From Croceibacterium segetis (lineage in GTDB: Bacteria > Pseudomonadota > Alphaproteobacteria > Sphingomonadales > Sphingomonadaceae): a DNA stretch of 64,000 bases. This document shows positions 8,152-16,894 of the stretch, piece by piece; the stretch's first letter is position 1; each line of letters starts with the position of its first letter. The DNA lies in contig NZ_JAANOZ010000012.1 of assembly GCF_011320115.1 (NCBI RefSeq), positions 28,888 through 92,887 on the forward strand, read 5' to 3'. A program made the position numbers and the translations under genes. A model generated the notes under the pieces. That model did no database searches, was not told where the DNA came from, and saw nothing but the letters and a program-made list of their open reading frames with translations.

Positions 8152-11100
8152 ATGAGACGACTTGGCCTCGATATCGGCACCAACAGCATCGGTTGGTGCT
8201 TGATCGAAGATGGCAGCCGGATTGTCGACGTTGGCGCGCGCATCTTCAGCGACGGACGGGACCCCAAGTCTGGCGCATCGCTGGCAGTAGATCGACGAGA
8301 TGCGCGGGCAATGCGGCGCCGCCGGGACCGTTATCTCGGAAGACGCACAGCTTTTTTGAACGCGCTAATCGTGCACAAGTTCATGCCCGCCAACGCCGAC
8401 CAGGCCAAGTTAATTACCGAGCGCGATCCCTATGACCTGCGCAAGCGCGCACTAAACGAGCGGCTCGAGCCTTACGAGATCGGTCGCGCGCTGTTCCACC
8501 TTAACCAGAGGCGCGGTTTCAAATCTAACCGGAAGACCGATCGCAAGGGGAAGCCGGGCGAGGAAGGAAAGATCGCCAGCGGAGCCAAGGCGCTTGATCA
8601 GGCTATAGCCAAGGTGGGTGCCGACACCCTTGGGCAATTCCTCGCGAACCGCGAAGCCAAGCGTGTGCGGCTCGACAGCGAGAACCAGGAATACGATTTC
8701 TATCCGCAGCGGCGTCATATCGAATACGAGTTCGGTCGTATCTGGGAGGAGCAGGCGAAGCACCATCCCGTGCTTCTCACCGATACGGCACGGGCGGCGC
8801 TTCATCGCATCCTTTTCTTCCAGCGCCCGCTGAAGGAGCAGGAGGTCGGCTATTGCACGTTCGCGGGTTTGAGCGGCGTACCAGCCGACGAGCGGCGGTT
8901 GGCCAAAGCGCACCCCCTGTTCCAGCAACGGCGGCTTTATGAAGAGGTCAACCAGCTCCGCATCGTCTCGGCCGGCGCGGCCGACCGGCCACTCACGCGC
9001 GATGAGCGCGATGCGCTGATCCTCAAACTCCAGGATAAGAAGAAGGTCAGTTTCCAGTCGCTGGCCAAGGTCATCGGGCTCCATGAAGACGAGCGCTTCA
9101 ACAAGGAAAGCGAGAATCGCAAGGACTTGATCGGCGACGAAGTGCGGGCTGAGCTCAGCGACAGGAAGCGCTTCGACACACGCTGGCTGCATTTCGGCCT
9201 CGACGAGCAGCTGCGCGTACTCGACCGGCTGCAGAACGACGAGAGCCCGGAAACACTGCTCGCCTGGCTCAAGGCGGAATACGGGCTCGACGACGCGGCC
9301 GCCGAGACCGTCGCCAATGCCGACTTGCCGGAGGGTTATGGGCGCTTCGGGCTCACGGCAACAAGGCGCCTGCTCGATGCACTCCGCGCCGACGTCGTCA
9401 CATACGACAAGGCAGCCGAGGCAGCCGGGTTCCATCACAGCGATCATCGTACCGGGGAGGTACTCGATCAGCTGCCTTACTACGGCGAAATCCTCACCCG
9501 CGAGATCGCGCCCGGCAAGGAAGAGTATGGCGATCCGCTCGAGCGGCGCTATGGCAAGATCACGAACCCCACCGTGCATATCGGCCTTCGCCAATTGGAG
9601 AAGCTGGTCAACGCCGTGATCGCCGTCCACGGCCGTCCGGACCAGATCGTGGTAGAGCTGGCGCGCGAATTGAAGCTCAATGAGAAGCAGAAAGACGAGC
9701 ACAAGAAGCGCATCAAACAGGAGACCGATGCAGCCATCGCGCGGGGCAAAAAGCTCGCCTCGGAAGGCTTCCTCGACACCGGCGCCAACCGAATGCTGCT
9801 CCGGCTTTGGGAGGACCTCAGTCCAGCCAACCCGCTCGACCGCCGCTGCCCCTATTGCGGCCAGCCAATTGGCATCCGCCAGCTTTTCTCCGGCGAAGCG
9901 GACGTCGACCACATCATCCCCTATTCCCGCTCGCTCGATGACAGCGCAGGCAACAAGGTCGTCGCGCACCGCAGCTGCAATCGCGCCAAGGGCAACAAGA
10001 CGCCTTGGGAACGCTGGGGCCATGATGAGGACCGCTGGGACACCATCAGCGCCCAAGTCGCCCGCCTACACAAGTCAAAACAGTGGCGCTTCGGACCCGA
10101 CGCCCTGCGGCGACTGGAGCGCGAGGGCGGCTTCCTCGCTCGCCAACTCACCGACACGCAGTACCTCTCGCGCATCGCGGGCAAGTATCTGCGCAGTCTC
10201 TATCCGACAGCACAGGACGGCCGCGTGGATGTCATTCCGGGTCGTATGACCGCGATGCTGCGGCGGCTATGGGGCCTCAACAGCCTGTTGCCCGACCACA
10301 ACTACGTCGAGAATGAGCACAGCAACGCCCCGAAGAACCGGCTCGATCACCGTCACCATGCCATCGACGCGGCGGTGGCGGCGGTGACGACCCTTGATCT
10401 CATGCAGGAAATCGCCCACGCGGCCAGCCGAGCAGAAGATAAGGACCTCGACCGCCTGTTCGAGAACTTGCCGCAGCCGTGGGAAGGCTTCCGCGAGGAG
10501 CTGGGAGAAAAGCTGGCGCGCGTCACCGTCAGCCACAAGCCGGATCACGGACGTAAGAGTCGACCCTCGAAGGATCGCGACGTGACGGCAGGTCGCCTGC
10601 ACAACGAAACCGCTTACGGTTTCACCGGCGAGTTCGCTGCGGATCGGAAGACGCCCATTGTCGTCCACCGCGTGCCGCTGATGAGCCTCAAGCCGGGCGA
10701 CTTGACGGACCCAAGCCGCATTCCCGACGAAACGCTGCGCAACGCGCTCCGCGCCGCGACCCATGATCTTTCAGGTAAGGACTTCGAACAAGCGCTGGCT
10801 CGCTTTGCTCAGGAGCACCCTGTGTTCAAAGGAGTCCGGCGCGTGCGGGTGCGCGAGCCGCTCACGGTCATTCCGGTTCGCGACCGGACGGGCCGGGCCT
10901 ACAAAGCCTACAAGGGCGATTCAAATGCGCGCTACGACGTGTGGCGCTTGCCCAATGGAAAATGGGTCCACGACATCGTTTCGATGTTCGACGCTCATCA
11001 GCCTGACGCCGCCGAGCGTCGCCCTCACCCCGCCGCCAAGAAGGTACTCAGCCTTCGCCAGAGCGATTTGCTGGCTGTCGAGCGCCACGGTGGGGCGATT

Positions 11101-11316
11101 GAAATACTGAGGGTCGTGAAGTTCTCGACCAATGGAAGCCTGGCGCTCGCGGCGGCCAATGAGGCTGGTGCCCTGAAAGCCCGCGATGCCGCCCCGGCCG
11201 ACACGGACCCGTTCAAGTACGTTTACGCCACCGGTGGCAGCCTCAAGAAAATGAAAGCCCGCCAGGTCCGTATCGATCCGCTTGGCCGCGTGTTTGATTC
11301 CGGGCCGCGCGAGTAG
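8152..11316 (+). CDS. cas9: Cas9, type II-C RNA-guided DNA endonuclease
   Basis: A 1054-residue Cas9, the effector that cuts DNA matched by crRNA-tracrRNA. RuvC-I has LGLDIGTNSIGW with catalytic D7, followed by an arginine-rich bridge helix (RDARAMRRRRDRYLG). RuvC-II has IVVELAREL with E502. The HNH domain has DVDHIIPYSRSLDD (D586, H587) and CNRAKGN (N610), preceded by CPYC (C566, C569). RuvC-III has HHAIDAAVAA with D739. All catalytic residues expected for both nuclease centres are present and the frame is open. The start at 8152 has AGGAGG 7 nt upstream; longer in-frame starts overlap the tracrRNA region. The size is typical of compact type II-C Cas9. No csn2 or cas4 is present. Confidence 0.98.
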   Translation: MRRLGLDIGTNSIGWCLIEDGSRIVDVGARIFSDGRDPKSGASLAVDRRDARAMRRRRDRYLGRRTAFLNALIVHKFMPANADQAKLITERDPYDLRKRALNERLEPYEIGRALFHLNQRRGFKSNRKTDRKGKPGEEGKIASGAKALDQAIAKVGADTLGQFLANREAKRVRLDSENQEYDFYPQRRHIEYEFGRIWEEQAKHHPVLLTDTARAALHRILFFQRPLKEQEVGYCTFAGLSGVPADERRLAKAHPLFQQRRLYEEVNQLRIVSAGAADRPLTRDERDALILKLQDKKKVSFQSLAKVIGLHEDERFNKESENRKDLIGDEVRAELSDRKRFDTRWLHFGLDEQLRVLDRLQNDESPETLLAWLKAEYGLDDAAAETVANADLPEGYGRFGLTATRRLLDALRADVVTYDKAAEAAGFHHSDHRTGEVLDQLPYYGEILTREIAPGKEEYGDPLERRYGKITNPTVHIGLRQLEKLVNAVIAVHGRPDQIVVELARELKLNEKQKDEHKKRIKQETDAAIARGKKLASEGFLDTGANRMLLRLWEDLSPANPLDRRCPYCGQPIGIRQLFSGEADVDHIIPYSRSLDDSAGNKVVAHRSCNRAKGNKTPWERWGHDEDRWDTISAQVARLHKSKQWRFGPDALRRLEREGGFLARQLTDTQYLSRIAGKYLRSLYPTAQDGRVDVIPGRMTAMLRRLWGLNSLLPDHNYVENEHSNAPKNRLDHRHHAIDAAVAAVTTLDLMQEIAHAASRAEDKDLDRLFENLPQPWEGFREELGEKLARVTVSHKPDHGRKSRPSKDRDVTAGRLHNETAYGFTGEFAADRKTPIVVHRVPLMSLKPGDLTDPSRIPDETLRNALRAATHDLSGKDFEQALARFAQEHPVFKGVRRVRVREPLTVIPVRDRTGRAYKAYKGDSNARYDVWRLPNGKWVHDIVSMFDAHQPDAAERRPHPAAKKVLSLRQSDLLAVERHGGAIEILRVVKFSTNGSLALAAANEAGALKARDAAPADTDPFKYVYATGGSLKKMKARQVRIDPLGRVFDSGPRE

Positions 11317-11330
11317 CTGGAGCGCGCGGG

Positions 11331-12264
11331 ATGGACCGGATCGTCGATATCGCCACTGACGGCCAGCACCTGTCCATCCATCGAGGGTTCCTGATCGTCG
11401 AGCGCGAGCGCGAGGAGATCGGCAGGGTCGCGCTCGATGACATTCATGCCGTCATCGTCCACGCCCGTGGCGCCACCTGCAGCCAATCTGGTCGCCGGCC
11501 TTGGCGAACGAGGCGCGCCAATCGTGTTCTGCGGCTCGAACCATTCGCCGATCGCGGTGACGCTGCCGCTTGAAGGCCACCATGCCCAGAACGCGCGGAT
11601 GCAGGCCCAGCTCGCCGCTTCCAGACCTCTAGTAAAACAGCTCTGGCGCCGGATCGTTGGCGCCAAGATCGAAATGCAAGGATCGCTGCTGGCCGCGCGC
11701 GGCATCGCCGGCGCCGAGGCGTTCCCGTTCATGGCGCGCCGGGTCAGCTCGGGCGACAAGGAGAATCTGGAGGCCCAAGCGGCACGGCGGTATTGGCCGC
11801 TGCTGATGGGCCTGGACTTCCGGCGCGATCGTGACGCGGACGGCGTCAACTCGCTTCTTAACTACGGCTATGCCATCATGCGCGCGACCTGCACCCGGGC
11901 CGTTGTGGCCGCGGGCCTGCATCCCACCCTCGGCATCCAGCATTCCAATCGCGGGAATGCCTTCGCCCTCGCCGACGATCTGGTCCAGCCCTTTCGCCCG
12001 CTCGTCGATGCACTTGCCCGGAACATGGTATACGAAGGAATCGAAGCGCTCGATCCGCCAGCCAAGAGCCGGTTCGCGCGGCTGATTGCCTTCGATCTCA
12101 GAATTGCGGGCGAAGTTTCGCCGGTATCGGTCGCCGCGGCGCGCCTCGCACAATCGCTCGCCCGCGCGTTCGAAACCGGCCATGCCGACCTGATATTATT
12201 CGAGCCACCCACTCCCATCGAATGGGCCGCTGCAGGCCGTCTCGATGACAGCAGCGAGCCATGA
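11331..12264 (+). pseudogene. cas1: cas1, frameshifted CRISPR integrase
   Basis: Cas1 of type II-C, the spacer integrase, normally about 300 residues. The first frame starts at 11331 (MDRIVDIATDGQHLSI) and matches Cas1 up to HARGATCS near 11483. The match then jumps to the next frame from about 11485 (NLVAGLGERGAP) and runs to 12264. The shift equals one extra or two missing bases; comparison with remembered Cas1 relatives favours two missing. The downstream part keeps the core: NLEAQAARRYW (glutamate), HPTLGIQHS (histidine) and LADDLVQPFRP (aspartate). Read as is, translation from 11331 stops at 11573. It begins 14 bp after cas9 and overlaps cas2 by ATGA. Confidence 0.92.
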
Positions 12265-12608
12265 TCGCGAGCGATCTGGCTCATTTGAGCGGATATCGGC
12301 TGATGTGGATCTTCGTGATGTTCGACCTGCCCGTGAGCACCAAGAAGCAGATGCGCGACGCCGCAAAGTTTCGCGAATTCCTGCTCGATGAAGGTTTCGA
12401 GATGAGCCAGTTCTCGGTCTATGCTAGATTCTGCAACGGCAAGGTCGCCTACAAGTCCTACCTCAAGCGGATCGAGATGAGACTGCCGGAAAAGGGCTAG
12501 GTCCATGTGCTCACGTTCACCGACCGACAGTATGAAAGCGTCGTCCGATTCGCGAGCCAGCGGCGCAAGCAGCCGCGCAGGAATCCCGACCAGCTCGCCA
12601 TGTTCTAA
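12261..12608 (+). pseudogene. cas2: cas2 with in-frame amber stop
   Basis: Cas2, the small partner of Cas1 in spacer capture. The frame starts at 12261 with ATGA overlap to cas1 and reads SGYRLMWIFVMFDLP and FEMSQFSVYARFC, typical of type II-C Cas2. A TAG at 12498-12500 interrupts it after RLPEKG. The same frame then continues with VHVLTFTDRQYESVVRF and ends at TAA 12606-12608, exactly the expected C-terminal part and total length (115 codons plus stop). One base change (AAG lysine to TAG) explains it. The truncated 79-residue product lacks the last third, including strands used in Cas2 dimer and Cas1 contacts. Confidence 0.92.
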
Positions 12609-12679
12609 TTATATCTGGCGGAATGTGCTGGCCGGATGTTCCGATTTCCTGTTTTTCACAGCAGGTTATCGGGCCATCC

Positions 12680-13440
12680 GGCCTAGCAGTTCAGAAATCG
12701 CGGGCCAACCGCAACTATAACCACAGGCATATTCCCGGTGCCTGTGGCCTAGCAGTTCAGAAATCGCGGGCCAACCGCAACTGCTCCCCGTCATCGGTCG
12801 AAGCGGGGTGGGGCCTAGCAGTTCAGAAATCGCGGGCCAACCGCAACAAGCCATCCGAGGTCGACAGCCCATCGAGGGGCCTAGCAGTTCAGAAATCGCG
12901 GGCCAACCGCAACCGCACAAGGACAAGCGAAATGACCCGCGCTGGCCTAGCAGTTCAGAAATCGCGGGCCAACCGCAACTCGATAAGCCGATGAAAGCAC
13001 TGGACCTGCGGCCTAGCAGTTCAGAATCGCGGGCCAACCGCAACTGACGTTGGGCTTCCTCGATGCGCTTGCAGGGCCTAGCAGTTCAGAAATCGCGGGC
13101 CAACCGCAACTCATGCCGGTGTCGGCCTTCTACGCGCTGTGGCCTAGCAGTTCAGAAATCGCGGGCCAACCGCAACCAATCCCTCAATCAGCCCTCGACG
13201 CCGCAGGGCCTAGCAGTTCAGAAATCGCGGGCCAACCGCAACGGCTTGTTGCTGCATGGCTGCGCTTGTTCAGGCCTAGCAGTTCAGAAATCGCGGGCCA
13301 ACCGCAACCGGCATCTATCGCATCTACAGGCTGAGTGCGGCCTAGCAGTTCAGAAATCGCGGGCCAACCGCAACGCGCATCTCAAGCAGACACGCCCCAT
13401 GACAGGCCTAGCAATTCAGAAGTCGCGGGCCAACCGTAAC
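12680..13440 (-). CRISPR. CRISPR array, 12 repeats of 36 nt and 11 spacers of 30 nt
   Basis: On the plus strand each repeat begins GGCCTAGCAGTTCAG and ends GGGCCAACCGCAAC (36 nt). Repeats start at 12680, 12746, 12812, 12878, 12944, 13010, 13075, 13141, 13207, 13273, 13339 and 13405. All 11 spacers are exactly 30 nt. Repeat 6 (13010-13044) has lost one A and is 35 nt. Repeat 12 differs at three positions and is the degenerate end, so the growing end should face cas2. The tracrRNA pairs with the minus-strand repeat (starting GTTGCGG), so crRNAs are read from the minus strand, towards cas2. By eye, no spacer matches elsewhere in the window. Confidence 0.98.
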
Positions 13441-13594
13441 TGTCGGCGCAGTTGCACCGAATGCGTTCAAGGGGAGTTTCGCATCCGCCTGTGCCCTCCA
13501 CCCCGCCTGTGCGGAGTCCACTCGAAGCAGACAGTCGGCTCACAGGCTCTACCCAGTTACTGACATGCGGCCGAGATTGGCGCAAAGCAGCCAT

Positions 13595-14161
13595 TCAACC
13601 TTTTTCGGCCCACCAAGCCGGCCAGCACACCTTGTCCGGGGTGCGAGTGTTCATCCAGACTTCTCGCTGCTCGTCCTTGGAGAGGGCCCCCGCGTCCAAC
13701 CTGCTCAAAGCTGCCTCAACTATCCAGGGCTCAAGCTCCCAGCGGACCTTTTGCTTGTCGAGCGGGTACTTCTTGACCCCCAGGCCAAGGATCCGGAGCG
13801 CGCTTCCGACTCCGAATGAGCATATGATGATCCGCGTTATCTCGAGGTCTTTGTCAGGCTCGCGTTTCCCTCGCGCTTCCTCGATCGCCGCCAGGGATGC
13901 ACGCGCTGCCGCACTGTCTCCGGCCAGGCCCTTCTGCGTCAGCTGGAGAATGAACGCTTCCGCCGCCGTGATGCGCCGTTCGCGCCCATCCTCGCGGACC
14001 GTAACCATCTGTCCAAGAACACTGTCATAGGGAATCTGCCGGTGCCGGGTCCGAGGCCGGCCTTTCGGATTGCCGGACCGACCCTTCTTGAACTGCGTGG
14101 CAGGAGGTGGCCGCTTGTAACCGACACGCGGCCCCTCCTCAGGAATTTGCGGCTCGCTCAT
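13595..14161 (-). CDS. DUF5681 domain protein
   Basis: A 188-residue basic protein whose N-terminal third holds the DUF5681 signature FKKGRSGNPKGRP. The rest is helical, with a region after residue 50 (ITAAEAFILQLTQKGLAGD) similar in arrangement to the neighbouring DUF5681 protein. Function is unknown; such proteins occur in prophages and integrated elements beside ParB/methyltransferase genes. The start at 14161 overlaps the previous stop as ATGA, showing translational coupling. It is the last gene of this operon and ends 154 bp upstream of the CRISPR array in the crRNA-sense direction. Confidence 0.85.
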   Translation of the reverse strand: MSEPQIPEEGPRVGYKRPPPATQFKKGRSGNPKGRPRTRHRQIPYDSVLGQMVTVREDGRERRITAAEAFILQLTQKGLAGDSAAARASLAAIEEARGKREPDKDLEITRIIICSFGVGSALRILGLGVKKYPLDKQKVRWELEPWIVEAALSRLDAGALSKDEQREVWMNTRTPDKVCWPAWWAEKG

Positions 14162-14697
14162 GCCAACCGCCCGCGCGGCCATTTCAGGCGCTCCGGACTG
14201 CAGGTCAGCCGCTTGATGTCTTCAACATCCTTCTCGGTAAGCCGTCGGCGCCCCGGGCGGCTGAGAGCGGCCTGGGTCGCCCAGGTGGCAAGACGCAGGT
14301 GTGTGCTCCAGTAACCGCCGGAATCTTCGGTCTTGTCGAGAGTCGCGATCCCCAGAATGCGCATGGCTTCGTCGGCGTTGTCAGCATCGTGCTCGACTTC
14401 CATCGTCAGGGCGCGGGACTTGGGAGGATTGAGCTTAGCGAGCGCCGCCTCTCGCTTCTCGATCATCTTGAGGACCTGGCGGATCGCCATCCGGCTGCCC
14501 TTGAGCGCCGCCTGATAGGTCTGCAACTGCAGCGCCTCGTCGATGGTCAGTTCGCGCTCAACACCTCCCTGGGTGACAGTCAGCGTCTTGTCGAAGATGA
14601 TGTCGAACGCCGAGACGTGCGGCCGGCGGGCCTTTGGCCGACCCTTGGGGTTTCCAGACTGGCCCTTCGAGAACCTGGTGTGGCCGCCCCTGCTCAT
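14158..14697 (-). CDS. DUF5681 domain protein, paralogue
   Basis: A 179-residue protein starting MSRGGHTRFSKGQSGNPKG, the clearest DUF5681 motif in the window. The middle part (VERELTIDEALQLQTYQAALKGSRMA is conserved in outline with its neighbour, quoted here in parts: VERELTIDEALQ, then QAALKGS) suggests a duplicated gene pair. The role is unknown; a DNA-packaging or small-terminase-like role has been suggested for similar element-borne proteins, but nothing here proves it. It overlaps both neighbours by four bases (ATGA), so the methyltransferase and the two DUF5681 proteins form one coupled operon. Confidence 0.85.
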   Translation of the reverse strand: MSRGGHTRFSKGQSGNPKGRPKARRPHVSAFDIIFDKTLTVTQGGVERELTIDEALQLQTYQAALKGSRMAIRQVLKMIEKREAALAKLNPPKSRALTMEVEHDADNADEAMRILGIATLDKTEDSGGYWSTHLRLATWATQAALSRPGRRRLTEKDVEDIKRLTCSPERLKWPRGRLA

Positions 14698-15998
14698 GCC
14701 GCGGCCTCCTCGCTCGCGCGATGAACCAGCTGCGGCTCCTTGCCGGTGATCTCCGACCAGCGGGTCATCGCGACGTCGACATACGCCGGATCGATATCGA
14801 GCCCGCGGAAGTGGCGGCCGACCCTCTCGGCAGCGATCAGGCTGGTGCCGGAGCCAAGGAAGATGTCGAGCACCAGCTCACCCTGACGGGTGACGTCGCA
14901 GATCGCATCGGCGACCATGGCAACTGGCTTCACGGTCGGATGCAGCGCCAGATCCTCGCGTCGACTTCCCTTGAGCGAGTTGACCGAGGCGTAGTCCCAC
15001 ACGTTGGTCCGGTTGCGACCGTGCTTGCCCAGCTCGACCGCGTTGGTGTGCGAGGCATCCCCGACGCGGTAGACGAACACCATCTCGTGCTTGGAGCGAT
15101 ACAGGGAGCCCATCCCGGCGTTGCTCTTGTTCCACACGCAGATGTTGAGCAGCTCGTCGTAGGTTCCACCCGCTGCAGCGGTCACATCATCCATGTGCCG
15201 CCAGTCCATGCACACGAAGTGGACGGCGCCGTTGCGCGAGACAGAAGCGCAAGCGCCGAGGGTGTCCTCGAGAAACTTGCGAAACTCGTCCGTCGTCATC
15301 TCGCCTGAGGCCATGGCGAACTCGCGGTGGCGGCCCTTGGCGTTGACGTGGCCGTTGATCTTCACATTGTACGGGGGATCGAGGAAGGCGGCATCGATTC
15401 GGGCGCCTTCCCCGATCACCTCAGCCAGGAACGTTCGATCGCGCCCGTCGCCGCAGCCGATGCGGTGTTCGCCGAGCTGCCAGATATCGCCGGGACGCAC
15501 GCGGGGATTGGCCGGCACCGCCGGAATGACCTCGTCATCCGGATCCGGGCTGCCGGCGAGCACCACATCGATCTCGCCGGGACTGAACCCGGTGAGCGAG
15601 AGGTCGATGTCGATCTCGGGAAGCGAGAGATCGGCGAGCTCGAGCTTGAGGATCTCGACATCCCACCCGGCATTGAGCGCGATCTTGTTGTCCGCGAGCC
15701 GCAGCGCCTTCTTTTGCGCCTCGCTGAGACCCGCGAGTTCGATCACCGGGACTTCGGCGAGGCCCATCTCCTTCGCCGCGCGCAGTCGTCCGTGGCCGGC
15801 GATCAGGTTTCCTTCCGGATCGGCAAGGATCGGGTTGGTGAACCCGAACGCGCGGATCGAGGCGACGATCTGCTCGACCTGCCGCTTGGGGTGCGTGCGG
15901 GCATTGCGCGGGTCCGGGGTCAGGCTGTCGATCGGCTTGTAGACGACCGTGAGCGGGCGAGTGGCAGCTCCGGCTGCCAGGGCGGGAGGTGTGTCCAT
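14694..15998 (-). CDS. ParB-like / DNA N-methyltransferase fusion
   Basis: A 434-residue protein with two domains. Residues 15-110 form a ParB/sulfiredoxin-like domain (NLIAGHGRLRAAKEMG at 64-79). Residues 165-430 form an N4/N6 DNA methyltransferase with DPPY at 207-210, a C-terminal FLGSGT (380-385) as the SAM motif, and HPTVKP at 353-358. This architecture is common in alphaproteobacterial prophages and integrated elements and acts as a solitary modification enzyme. No restriction endonuclease is seen beside it. The start at 15998 was chosen because the longer frame has only low-complexity upstream sequence. It heads the operon with the DUF5681 genes. Confidence 0.92.
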   Translation of the reverse strand: MDTPPALAAGAATRPLTVVYKPIDSLTPDPRNARTHPKRQVEQIVASIRAFGFTNPILADPEGNLIAGHGRLRAAKEMGLAEVPVIELAGLSEAQKKALRLADNKIALNAGWDVEILKLELADLSLPEIDIDLSLTGFSPGEIDVVLAGSPDPDDEVIPAVPANPRVRPGDIWQLGEHRIGCGDGRDRTFLAEVIGEGARIDAAFLDPPYNVKINGHVNAKGRHREFAMASGEMTTDEFRKFLEDTLGACASVSRNGAVHFVCMDWRHMDDVTAAAGGTYDELLNICVWNKSNAGMGSLYRSKHEMVFVYRVGDASHTNAVELGKHGRNRTNVWDYASVNSLKGSRREDLALHPTVKPVAMVADAICDVTRQGELVLDIFLGSGTSLIAAERVGRHFRGLDIDPAYVDVAMTRWSEITGKEPQLVHRASEEAAA

Positions 15999-16187
15999 TC
16001 GAGAACAATAGTGGACCGCGACACCCCGAATAACCCTTAGACCCCCCGCGGCGGGGGAAAAACCCGGGACAGCGCGATTGCACTGGACTGTCGGCCGACA
16101 GCGAGCATTGCTGTTCCACGCCCGGCGAGCCGGGCTCGCGCCGGTAGCGGCGGCCATTCCGGCACCGCCTGAACCGGAAGAACCACG

Positions 16188-16487
16188 ATGACACAAACCA
16201 CCACAGCGAAGCGCGCTCGCCGCATGGCGCGCGAGCCCAAGACCGACGCGCAAAATATTTCCAGCAAGGCATCGGCGAAGAAGCCGGGTCCCTCTCGGCT
16301 CCATCAGCTCGAGGCTCTGCTCACGCGGGAAACCGGAGCTACCATCGCCGAGATGGTCGAGGCCACCGGCTGGCAGCCCCATTCGGTGCGCGGAGCGATG
16401 GCAGGAGCGCTCAAGAAGCGCGGCCTCGCGATCACCTCGGAAAAGCTCGACGGGGTGCGCCGCTATCGCGGGAGCCGGGCGGCATGA
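16188..16487 (+). CDS. DUF3489 domain protein
   Basis: A 99-residue basic protein. The C-terminal two thirds match the DUF3489 pattern: LHQLEALLTRETGATIAE, then TGWQPHSVRGAMAG and LKKRGLAITSEK. The fold is a winged-helix-like DNA-binding module. In alphaproteobacteria it commonly precedes DUF2924 and a large serine recombinase, as here. It overlaps the next gene by ATGA and is divergent from the ParB/methyltransferase operon across about 190 bp that should hold both promoters. Confidence 0.9.
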   Translation: MTQTTTAKRARRMAREPKTDAQNISSKASAKKPGPSRLHQLEALLTRETGATIAEMVEATGWQPHSVRGAMAGALKKRGLAITSEKLDGVRRYRGSRAA

Positions 16488-16894
16488 GCGGCGACAGTAT
16501 CGAGCAGCTCGTTGCCGAGATCGGGGCGATGGACCTCGAGCAACTGCGCGAACTCTGGAGGCGGCGCTACGGCGCCCCTCCCCCGCTGCGCTCAGTACCG
16601 ATCATGCAAATGATGCTCGCCTGGCGCGTTCAGGCCGAAGCATTCGGCGGGCTCGACCGGGAAACCCGGCGCGCGCTGGTCCGAACGGGTGCGACCGAGG
16701 CCGAGGGCAAGCACCTCGGCCATGGCGCCATCCTCAGCCGCACCTGGCAGGGGCGCAAGGTCGAGGTGATCGTCGAGGAGCAGGGGTTCCGCTGGCAGGA
16801 TCGGCTTTATCCGAGCCTGTCGGCGGCGGCGACCGCGATCGCGGGCAGCCGCTGGAACGGGCCTCGCTTCTTCGGCCTGAGAGACGCCGCATGA
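16484..16894 (+). CDS. DUF2924 domain protein
   Basis: A 136-residue protein with the DUF2924 pattern: LEQLRELWRRRYGAPPP near the N-terminus, then GHGAILSRTWQGRKVEV and LYPSLSAAATAIAGSRWNG near the C-terminus. The function is not established; it is a constant partner of large serine recombinases in integrated elements. Overlaps of four bases with DUF3489 and with the recombinase gene show a single translationally coupled operon. Confidence 0.92.
   Translation: MSGDSIEQLVAEIGAMDLEQLRELWRRRYGAPPPLRSVPIMQMMLAWRVQAEAFGGLDRETRRALVRTGATEAEGKHLGHGAILSRTWQGRKVEVIVEEQGFRWQDRLYPSLSAAATAIAGSRWNGPRFFGLRDAA

Noticed and set aside
12716..13404. Self-targeting spacers
   Set aside because: Comparing the spacers with the window by eye gave no convincing match; a proper search was not possible.
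12623..13563. Open frames with repeated GLAVQKSRANRN or similar peptides across the array, on both strands
   Set aside because: They are translations of the CRISPR repeats; the periodic peptide comes from the 66-bp repeat-spacer unit.
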